The notes below the pieces were generated by a model. It ran no database searches, was not told the DNA's origin, and saw only the letters and a program-made list of their open reading frames with translations. Below, in pieces: positions 58,046 to 64,000 of a stretch of DNA of 64,000 nt. The translations under genes were made by a program, and so were the position numbers. Source of the DNA: a virus; IMG/VR virus record IMGVR_UViG_3300042922_000982, positions 1-64,000 of that record. One strand, 5' to 3'. Numbering within the stretch: position 1 is the first letter of the stretch; each line of letters begins with the position of its first letter.

Positions 58046-58369
58046 ATGACCTCGTTTGACCCGCTCGCCCCCGACTACGGCTGCGACCTCGCACGCCACT
58101 TCCCCGCGCCCAAGTCGGCCGAGGAGCTGATCACCCTGCTGGCCGAGGGGGGCGGCAAGCCCCCCGGCGAGCTGGCGCTCGAATTGGCTCGCGACGCCTG
58201 GCCGCAGCACGACATCGCGAGCGCGCGCATCGTCGGCAACACCCTGGAAGCCCAGCTGGCCGTGCCGATCAACGTCATCACCATCACGGCCAGCTGGACC
58301 CCCAGCACGACCCCCGCCATGCCCGCCACGGAGACCCCCGCCGATGCCGACCGCCCCGACGCCCCCTGA
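58046..58369 (+). CDS. Small protein, unknown
   Basis: A 107-residue protein whose ribosome-binding site lies in a hairpin. It has a helix with SAEELITLLAEGGGKPPGELA and a strand part (LEAQLAVPINVITITASW), ending in a Pro/Asp tail. It overlaps the next gene by 26 bases. Confidence 0.73.
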   Translation: MTSFDPLAPDYGCDLARHFPAPKSAEELITLLAEGGGKPPGELALELARDAWPQHDIASARIVGNTLEAQLAVPINVITITASWTPSTTPAMPATETPADADRPDAP

Positions 58370-58559
58370 GCCCTTTCAAGAGCCCTCCGTGGCCGAGCAG
58401 CTGGCCACCGCGCACACCATCATCGGGCGCCAGCGCGTGAGCCTCGAGACCCTGCAAGCCGAGCTGGCCAAGGTGCAGGCCAACATGGCCACGCTGCGCG
58501 CCGAGCGCAACCACCTGCGCGATCGCCTCGCGGCCCTGGAACACCCGCATGACTTCTAG
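58344..58559 (+). CDS. Small coiled-coil protein
   Basis: A 71-residue protein; residues 17-65 are heptad-like (LETLQAELAKVQANMATLRA). It overlaps both neighbours, so the three are coupled. Probably a multimerising accessory protein; partner unknown. Confidence 0.7.
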   Translation: MPTAPTPPEPFQEPSVAEQLATAHTIIGRQRVSLETLQAELAKVQANMATLRAERNHLRDRLAALEHPHDF

Positions 58560-59052
58560 CCACCGCCGCCCCGCGCGCGACAACGTGGCCGCATGGGGCG
58601 GGGACCTCATTCACGCCCGACTGGGCGCCTACCCGACCGGCTTCGGGGCGGCGTACGCCTACGACACCGGCCGGTGGCGCGTCCGGTTCGTGTGGGGCGG
58701 CACCGAGACGGTGGTGTCGGGCGGCGGCTTCATCGAGACGTTCACCGACGGGCTCAAAGGCGTGTTCACCTCGGCGCGCGCGGCCGGGGCGAGCGCGCGC
58801 AAGGGCGCCTGGGTCGAGCCGCCGCGCATGGCCGACCCCGGCCGCATCCCCGAGTGGATCGACGGCCTGCTCTCGCCGGTGATCGGCGGCGGGGCCAACG
58901 GGCTCGGGCTCTCCGACTTCGGGCTCGCGTACAATTTCACCGACCACACCTGGCGCTGCGTCTTGCGCCAGGGCCCGGCGCGCTGGGAGGCGCGCCACAA
59001 ATACATCGAGGACGCGGTGGCGCAGGCCGCCTACCGTGCAATGGGGCGATAG
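58549..59052 (+). CDS. Unknown protein
   Basis: A 167-residue protein overlapping the previous gene by 11 bases. Gly/aromatic-rich strands (GFGAAYAYDTGRWRVRFVWGG) are followed by a helical end (EDAVAQAAYRAMG). No family recognised. Confidence 0.75.
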   Translation: MTSSHRRPARDNVAAWGGDLIHARLGAYPTGFGAAYAYDTGRWRVRFVWGGTETVVSGGGFIETFTDGLKGVFTSARAAGASARKGAWVEPPRMADPGRIPEWIDGLLSPVIGGGANGLGLSDFGLAYNFTDHTWRCVLRQGPARWEARHKYIEDAVAQAAYRAMGR

Positions 59053-59071
59053 CCCCGAAAGGAGAACCGCC

Positions 59072-59638
59072 ATGTTCAATCCCATCGGCACGCCCAAGGG
59101 CAAGCCCACCGCGCTCGATGATCGCACCGAGCTGGTCGTCTATGCTCGATCCGGGCGCAACCCGCTTTACGTGATCGTTCAGGACGGCGTCAACGTTGTC
59201 GCGCTCGAAAGCGAGGGCACCAGCGGCTGGCGCATCGAAATGCACACCGCCCCCGTCGGCAAGGGGCCCTTCGGCTACTTGCGCCTGCGCCCGTACGGCC
59301 AGCACGACAAGAACTTCTTCGGCAAGGATGAGGCCCTGGCTGCGGCGCGCGCGGCGCTCGCCTACTCGCTCGGCGACTGGATGCGCTACCAGGCCGCATC
59401 CGAGCGCAGCAAGCTGATCGAGCGCACCCACCGCGTCGCGAAAGACCTCGTCTTCACGCACAAGCAACTTCAGGAGCGATACAACGACTTCAAGGAGGTC
59501 TCGACCAACACCAACGGGCTCATGGATCTCGCCAGGGGCCTCGACCTCATGAAAGAGGCGCAGCAGCGCATCGAGTCGGCGGCCAAGGCGCTAAAAGACG
59601 ACGCGTTCCTCGACCTCGGGCTTCCCGTCACCCCGTAA
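59072..59638 (+). CDS. Unknown protein with C-terminal coiled coil
   Basis: A 188-residue protein with the full start block. Strands at first (TELVVYARSGRNPLYVIVQD), then a long helix from about residue 110 (KDLVFTHKQLQERYNDFKEV). No family recognised. Confidence 0.78.
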   Translation: MFNPIGTPKGKPTALDDRTELVVYARSGRNPLYVIVQDGVNVVALESEGTSGWRIEMHTAPVGKGPFGYLRLRPYGQHDKNFFGKDEALAAARAALAYSLGDWMRYQAASERSKLIERTHRVAKDLVFTHKQLQERYNDFKEVSTNTNGLMDLARGLDLMKEAQQRIESAAKALKDDAFLDLGLPVTP

Positions 59639-59664
59639 TCCCCACCACGACAAGGAGAACCGCC

Positions 59665-60249
59665 ATGACTCAAGCACACACCTGGCCGAACCCGGAGTTC
59701 GTCCACCTGCGCGGCAAGGAGGCCGTCGAGCACGTCCGGCGCCACGGCGGCACCCTGCTCAGCGTGCCGCGCGGCGTCAAGGGCGCGCCGTTCAAGATCA
59801 CGCTCGACGACGCGGACGCCCGGATGCAAGACCCCGGCTTCGACGCCTACAACGGCCTGATGGCCAAGGTGCCGCTGCGCGACTACCTCGATCGCGTCGT
59901 TGAAGATCAGTTGGGCGCCGACGTGGAGGACCCCGAGATCCTCGCCACCACCCCCTTCGGGCGCGGCTTCGAAGGGCTGATCGAGCCGACGGGGATCGAG
60001 TGCAATTCGATCATCCTGGTGCTACTCGACGCGCCCGCCTACGGCACCAACCGGCACCGGGCCGCGCAGGGCACCTGGGCCCTCAGCTTCCTCTACGGCT
60101 CGGGCGACGGCGAGTGCCAGAGCAACTGGGCGATCGCCAAGGGCTTTCACGGGATCGCCGAGGCCATGTGGCAAGAGCACGAGGCGCGCGCAGCCGAGGA
60201 GGCCGCGCTCAATGACCGCCTGCTGGCGGCGGAAGGGGAGGGCTTCTAG
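59665..60249 (+). CDS. Unknown protein
   Basis: A 194-residue protein with the full start block (MTQAHTWPNPEFVHLRG...). Mixed alpha/beta, acidic, ending in a helix (MWQEHEARAAEEAALNDRLL). The next ATG follows at once. No family recognised. Confidence 0.78.
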   Translation: MTQAHTWPNPEFVHLRGKEAVEHVRRHGGTLLSVPRGVKGAPFKITLDDADARMQDPGFDAYNGLMAKVPLRDYLDRVVEDQLGADVEDPEILATTPFGRGFEGLIEPTGIECNSIILVLLDAPAYGTNRHRAAQGTWALSFLYGSGDGECQSNWAIAKGFHGIAEAMWQEHEARAAEEAALNDRLLAAEGEGF

Positions 60250-60250
60250 C

Positions 60251-60535
60251 ATGACGGACGCTCTCGCCATCGAGGTCCAGCGGGCCTACGTCCTGACCGC
60301 GCACGCCCGCGCGGAGAAATTCGCCGGGGTGGCCGCCTCGGTGCGCCAGCAGGCGATCGTACTGAAGGGCATCCTCGACGAGTTACCCGCAGGCACCGGC
60401 ACGCAGGGGCTCGCCGCCTTCGACAAGCTCATGGCCGCCGTGCACGCGCTCGACGCCGCCGACACCCACGCCCACGAGATCGCGGGCAACGCGCTCTCCT
60501 TGCTCAACGACATGGAGGTCCCCCGTGGGAACTGA
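60251..60535 (+). CDS. Small helical protein, unknown
   Basis: A 94-residue all-helical protein (LAIEVQRAYVLTAHARAEKFAG). It begins just after the previous stop and overlaps the next GTG start. Part of a tightly coupled group ending at 61809. Confidence 0.75.
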   Translation: MTDALAIEVQRAYVLTAHARAEKFAGVAASVRQQAIVLKGILDELPAGTGTQGLAAFDKLMAAVHALDAADTHAHEIAGNALSLLNDMEVPRGN

Positions 60536-61337
60536 AAACCGCGAAGGCAAGCTTGCCTGTAAGGCTTGCGGGGCCTACATACCCGTCACCTTCACCGATG
60601 AACGTCAGAACGTGCGCTGCCCGCAGGCCGCGTGTCGCGAGGTCTCGACCGTGCCGACCTTCGCCGAGGCGCGGGCCGTGTGCATCTATCCGGCGGCGAC
60701 CCCGCAGGCCCCGGCGCCGAGCGTGGCCCCGATGGGCTACACGATCGCCGTCGAGGAGGTGGTGCCCTTCTTTCTCACCATCACGAGCGACAACGGGCAG
60801 ACGACCGAGTGGGAGATCGACGAGCAAAACGACAAGGTGCGCGCCGACCTGGAGCGCCTCGGCTTCCGCTTGACGGACGCGAAGCGCGGGCTCTGGCTGC
60901 CGCCCGTGCCGCCCATGTACCTGATCGCCACCTCGCACGATAGCCCCGACGACTTCGCGCACCACCTGATCGGCCCCTTCGCGGGCCGCGACGAGGCGTT
61001 CGCCACCGCGCTCGACGACCCGAGCTACTCCAGCACGTCGGGGGCGTGGGAGCCGACCACCTGGGTGGCGGATCCGAGCGATCACTACGGCTTCCGGCCG
61101 GACAAGCGCCACCCGGCGCTCGGCGGGCTTCCTGCCCCGGAGGTCCTGGCGCCGGGCGAGGTGCTGCGCGCGCGCATCGCGTACCGCACGCGCATGGCCG
61201 ACGTGCTGCGCGCGCGGCTCACGGCGCGCCCCGACGCGACGTACCTGCTCGCCCAGGCCGAGGCCATGGAGGCGGCGATCGCCGTGGCGCACGCCTGGCT
61301 CGACGCCCAGGGCGAGCTGGAGGCCCCCCGTGGCTGA
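60525..61337 (+). CDS. Zinc-ribbon protein, unknown
   Basis: A 270-residue protein starting at GTG. Residues 12-37 hold CKAC...CPQAAC (C12, C15, C32, C37), a zinc-ribbon. The rest is mixed, with a C-terminal helical region (VLRARLTARPDATYLLAQAE). Eight-base overlap with the next gene. Confidence 0.76.
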   Translation: MGTENREGKLACKACGAYIPVTFTDERQNVRCPQAACREVSTVPTFAEARAVCIYPAATPQAPAPSVAPMGYTIAVEEVVPFFLTITSDNGQTTEWEIDEQNDKVRADLERLGFRLTDAKRGLWLPPVPPMYLIATSHDSPDDFAHHLIGPFAGRDEAFATALDDPSYSSTSGAWEPTTWVADPSDHYGFRPDKRHPALGGLPAPEVLAPGEVLRARIAYRTRMADVLRARLTARPDATYLLAQAEAMEAAIAVAHAWLDAQGELEAPRG

Positions 61338-61809
61338 GGGCGCGATCAGCTACTTCGTGCTGGGCTACAAGGGCGGCACGAACACCGTCAAGCTGCTCGA
61401 GTGGGCGCCCGAGCGGGTCAGCATCCGGGGCGCGCGCGGCGAGGTGACCGAGCAAGTCGGCGGCTGGGCCTCCGACATGGAGGAGTCGCTCTACAACCTG
61501 CGCTCACAGCTGCCGGACGGCCTGTTCGCGGCCTACGTGACCCTGTGGTGCAGCCAGGGGATGGAGGACTGGGATCAAGGCGAGCACCTGCTCGCGGTGA
61601 TGCCCGTCGAGACGATCGCCTGGCGGCACACCTGGGGCCCCTTGCGCACCACGCACGAGGAGCGGCGCTACGCGGCCGACAAGGAGCTGGTCGCGCACAT
61701 GCGCGCCATGGAGGCCCAGTGGGACGCCGAGGCCGCCGAAATCAACGCGGCGATGGGCCTTGACGCGCCCGGCGGGCCCCCAGGAACGCTTTTTCACCCG
61801 CCTGGATAG
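61330..61809 (+). CDS. Unknown protein whose stop lies in a promoter -10
   Basis: A 159-residue protein from GTG. Strands and helices (YFVLGYKGGTNTVKLLEWAP). Its last residues, GPPGTLFHPPG, are encoded by promoter cassette 10 and its TAG stop is in GATAGT, just as in the gene ending at 49287. Confidence 0.75.
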   Translation: MAEGAISYFVLGYKGGTNTVKLLEWAPERVSIRGARGEVTEQVGGWASDMEESLYNLRSQLPDGLFAAYVTLWCSQGMEDWDQGEHLLAVMPVETIAWRHTWGPLRTTHEERRYAADKELVAHMRAMEAQWDAEAAEINAAMGLDAPGGPPGTLFHPPG

Positions 61810-61816
61810 TGGAGGG
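61781..61816 (+). promoter_or_regulatory. GGAAC promoter cassette 10 (degenerate)
   Basis: GGAACG at 61783, 16 bases, GATAGT at 61805. The T-run is preceded by CGC instead of CGG, and the leader hairpin is missing. It is the most diverged copy but spacing is kept. Confidence 0.6.
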
Positions 61817-61851
61817 TAGGAGCCCCCACCACCCGCCAAGGAGAACCCGCC

Positions 61852-62067
61852 ATGACTACCCCCGAGCCCTCGCCTCGCCGCCTCGTCTGGAGCGGCGGGG
61901 CGCTCGTCGCCCTCGATAACGACGGCGAGATGACCACCCCCACCGACGCCGAGCTTCAGGACTACCAGGCCGCCTTCTACGGCGGCGCGGTGGGCTGCGG
62001 CTGCGGCGACCCCGGCAACACCCCCGATTGTGACGGGTGCGGGCCCAACAGCCCGCGCCCCTTGTAA
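61852..62067 (+). CDS. Small cysteine-rich protein
   Basis: A 71-residue protein; C49, C51, C60 and C63 in a Gly/Pro-rich tail (GCGCGDPGNTPDCDGCG) suggest metal binding. CAAGGAGAACCCGCC upstream. First gene after cassette 10. Confidence 0.75.
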   Translation: MTTPEPSPRRLVWSGGALVALDNDGEMTTPTDAELQDYQAAFYGGAVGCGCGDPGNTPDCDGCGPNSPRPL

Positions 62068-62077
62068 GGAGCGCCCC

Positions 62078-62581
62078 ATGGCCATACTACCCAAGCACCT
62101 CTGGGCCAACAGCCCGGAGCGGCCCGCGCCCAACCCGGACAAGGTGCCCACCGCCGCCGACGCGGCGGAGATTGCCCTGTACATGGTGAACCCCACGGGC
62201 ACCGGCCACGGCCGGTTGCGCTACTGGCGCTTCACGCTCGACGGCGCCACCTGCCAGCTGGACTGGGGCAGCCTCAAGATCACCTGCGACGGCGCCAACT
62301 TCGGCGTCGGCTACCCGGAGCCTCCGGCCGCCAACACCGAGAAGAGCCCCGAGGCGCTCGCCGCGCACCTGGCGCTCCACCTCGATGGCATGGTGGCCGC
62401 CGCCCGCGCCAAGATCGCCGATCGCAAGCAGACGCTCGCCAGCAGGCCGCGCGGCGTGCTGGTGTCTGCGGGCACCTACGCCCTGCTCGAAGCCGCCGCC
62501 GCCAAGTCGGGCGCCGCCGACCTCGACACCTGGGCCGACGACCTGCTCCGCGAGCAGGCCACGGCCATCCTCACCCGTTAA
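62078..62581 (+). CDS. Unknown protein, RHH-like end
   Basis: A 167-residue protein (AAGGAGCGCC upstream). The middle is strand-rich (CQLDWGSLKITCDGANFGVG). The final 40 residues (YALLEAAAAKSGAADLDTWADDLL) resemble the helix pair of ribbon-helix-helix-type proteins, tentatively. No firm family. Confidence 0.75.
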   Translation: MAILPKHLWANSPERPAPNPDKVPTAADAAEIALYMVNPTGTGHGRLRYWRFTLDGATCQLDWGSLKITCDGANFGVGYPEPPAANTEKSPEALAAHLALHLDGMVAAARAKIADRKQTLASRPRGVLVSAGTYALLEAAAAKSGAADLDTWADDLLREQATAILTR

Positions 62582-62647
62582 CCCAGCCTGACGCCATCCG
62601 TGGCGTAGAGGCCCTCACCCCCACCCCCAACGACAAGGAGAACCGCC

Positions 62648-62995
62648 ATGACCTCACTCAACCCCCTCAAGCGCGAGGCCCCCCCGGCCTGGCTCAACCC
62701 CATCTGGAGCTACGTCGGCATCTTGCGCAGCGTGAACCGGGTCGCCGACCCCACGCGCCGCGAGGCCATGCTCGCCGAGGCGGTGGCCACCGGCTACTTG
62801 GATCAGGGCGCGGCCGACACCTACGCGGTCACGCTCGCCACCGCCGGGCGCATCAACGACGAGCGGCTGCGCCAGCTGGAGCAGAGCCGCGTCAACCTGG
62901 CGACCGCCCGGCAGGCGATCGAGCAGGAGGAGTGGGCGCTCAAGGTGGACGCCGAGATCATGCGCATCGCCATGGGCAAGGACGGCGGGGAGTGA
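62648..62995 (+). CDS. Small helical protein, unknown
   Basis: A 115-residue helical protein with the full start block; upstream an ACGCCATCCGTGGCGT hairpin (62590-62605) recalls those of cassettes 1 and 3 although no GGAAC promoter is present. It overlaps the next GTG (GTGA). Confidence 0.77.
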   Translation: MTSLNPLKREAPPAWLNPIWSYVGILRSVNRVADPTRREAMLAEAVATGYLDQGAADTYAVTLATAGRINDERLRQLEQSRVNLATARQAIEQEEWALKVDAEIMRIAMGKDGGE

Positions 62996-63330
62996 CAGGC
63001 CCCGCGTGCTGCGGGCCCATGCGCCGGGTCGGCATCGGCTGGAAGTGTCCGGGGTGCCGCGCCTACGTCCCGTCCCGATGGCAGCTCAAGGACATCGCCC
63101 TGGTGGCGGTGCTGCGGCTCGCCTCGGTGCGCGACATGGACGGCCCGGACACCTACACGGGCCTGGTGGCGCTCTACCCCGAGGCGCCGCCCAAGGTGCT
63201 CTGGCGCAAGATGGAGCAAGCCGACGACAAGCGGCTCACCGAGGGCAGCCTGCGCTGGGCCCGGCTCACCCCGGCGGGGACGGCCATGCTCGAACGCCTG
63301 GAGGCCGAGGAACTGGCCGGTGGGCGCTAG
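62992..63330 (+). CDS. Zinc-ribbon protein, unknown
   Basis: A 112-residue protein from GTG overlapping the previous TGA. C6/C7 and C19/C22 (CPGC) in the first 25 residues form a likely zinc-ribbon; the rest is helical and ends LERLEAEELAGGR. No family recognised. Confidence 0.74.
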   Translation: MTGPACCGPMRRVGIGWKCPGCRAYVPSRWQLKDIALVAVLRLASVRDMDGPDTYTGLVALYPEAPPKVLWRKMEQADDKRLTEGSLRWARLTPAGTAMLERLEAEELAGGR

Positions 63331-63529
63331 GGGGCTTCCGGGGCGCGGCAAGTGCCCCTGCTGCCGCCAGTGGTGCCTGCCGTACCACCGCAACGATCAC
63401 GACTGCATCGGAGCGATCGCCGAGAACCTGGGCCTGGCCTGGGACGACGCGCTCGCCGTCTACCACGAGGTCCGCGAGGATCAAGTCAACGAGCGCCGCG
63501 CCAAGCGGCAGAGAAAGGCGACGCCATGA
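63320..63529 (+). CDS. Small Cys/His-rich protein
   Basis: A 69-residue protein from GTG. C12, C14, C15, C19, H23, H27 and C29 crowd the first 30 residues, enough for one or two metals; the basic helix after it (NERRAKRQRKATP) suggests nucleic-acid contact. It overlaps both neighbours. Confidence 0.7.
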   Translation: MGARGLPGRGKCPCCRQWCLPYHRNDHDCIGAIAENLGLAWDDALAVYHEVREDQVNERRAKRQRKATP

Positions 63530-63798
63530 GACACCAAGCACCAACGACAAGAAAGCCCGCGCGGGCCTCCGGGCACGCGCTCAAAATGGAGTGGTCGGGC
63601 GAGCGCGGCGCCGAGTCGTCGAGTACCGGCTTCTGCAAGTGCGGCTGGAGCGAGTCGGCGGGCGGCCAGCGCGAGGTGCGCAACGAGTACCGGCACCACC
63701 TGGCTCAGGTGCAGAGGCGGCGCGACGAGGGCAAGCCGGATCCCGCCTTCGAGGTGACCATGGACTCGCCGTGGCACCCCGATAACGGAGGCGCGTAA
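63526..63798 (+). CDS. Small CxCGW finger protein
   Basis: A 90-residue protein overlapping the previous stop (ATGA). FCKCGWSESAGGQREVRNEYRHHL matches the C-C...H-H finger common in actinophage small proteins; C37, C39, H57 and H58 are the likely ligands. Stop overlaps the next ATG. Confidence 0.74.
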   Translation: MRHQAPTTRKPARASGHALKMEWSGERGAESSSTGFCKCGWSESAGGQREVRNEYRHHLAQVQRRRDEGKPDPAFEVTMDSPWHPDNGGA

Positions 63799-64000
63799 TG
63801 CCGTACATTCGCATCGATAGCCACCGCTCGCGCGGGTACGTGCTGGGGGCCTGCCAGGACCCCACATCCGCCCATTGGTCGATGGAGCGGCACGCCACCG
63901 GCGGCTTCTACCTGGTGAGCGACGCCGACCTGGACCGGCTGGCCCGCAGCCGCAAAATTGACAAGCGCATCCGTTTCACGCAGGTCGTCAAGGTGGACGA
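63798..64000 (+). CDS. Partial gene at window end, unknown
   Basis: Frame open from ATG 63798 (TAATG overlap) to the window edge, at least 67 codons (MPYIRIDSHRSRGYVLGACQ...). It continues the coupled small-gene series. The product is incomplete, so no family can be assigned. Confidence 0.7.
   Translation, partial: MPYIRIDSHRSRGYVLGACQDPTSAHWSMERHATGGFYLVSDADLDRLARSRKIDKRIRFTQVVKVD

Noticed and set aside
1-64000. Prophage interpretation
   Set aside because: No integrase, excisionase, repressor cassette, att-like tRNA end or bacterial flanking gene is visible, though the window is only part of a genome.

Overview
The window is 64 kb of a GC-rich genome of a tailed phage with a contractile tail (myovirus morphology). 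It holds no integrase, attachment site, tRNA, rRNA or bacterial housekeeping gene, so it looks like phage sequence rather than a prophage edge. The only host clue I see is a large excess of the palindrome GCGATCGC, the HIP1 word typical of many cyanobacterial genomes. That points tentatively to a cyanobacterial host; it is inference.

Left half (42-31940, minus strand, transcribed right to left): a virion operon. In order of transcription it encodes prohead protease, acidic scaffold, major capsid protein with an inserted Ig/FN3-like domain, a Lys/Ala-rich protein, four neck or head-closure proteins, sheath, tube, the tail assembly chaperone pair, tape measure with an M23 peptidase domain, hub, spike, a LysM/gp25-like wedge protein, baseplate J, further baseplate proteins, repeat-bearing tail fibres, two glycine-rich adhesin-like paralogues and a DUF4815-type distal protein. 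Three sites share a two-part motif, TGGCAAA then 27-28 bases then CTAC, at the head of sub-operons (31981-32021, 16532-16572, 4274-4314). I read these as late promoters. Strong hairpin terminators follow the capsid gene, the tube gene and the operon end. The tail assembly chaperone appears to use a CTT-TGA +1 frameshift like that of bacterial release factor 2. Portal and terminase genes are not in the window.

Right half (32141-64000, plus strand): about 65 tightly packed small genes, mostly unrecognised. Exceptions are a DnaN-type sliding clamp, a DUF932 protein, a DUF6011-like protein, a winged-helix protein, a signal-peptide protein and many small proteins with paired cysteines that suggest zinc binding. 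These genes are probably early or host-takeover functions (inference).

The plus-strand array carries a repeated regulatory architecture. Ten promoter-like cassettes have GGAACG, exactly 16 bases, then GATAGY/GATAAC. In nine of them a GC-rich hairpin begins at the predicted transcript 5' end, and its sequence varies while pairing is kept. A stereotyped ribosome-binding block (AAGGAGAACCGCCATG or close) precedes many starts. Perfect GC hairpins, often with UUCG, GNRA or similar tetraloops, sit in many other gene gaps. This modular promoter plus leader plus start system is the main candidate for something undescribed. A GGTCAAG heptamer array (43057-43138) near the middle of the block may be an operator or origin.
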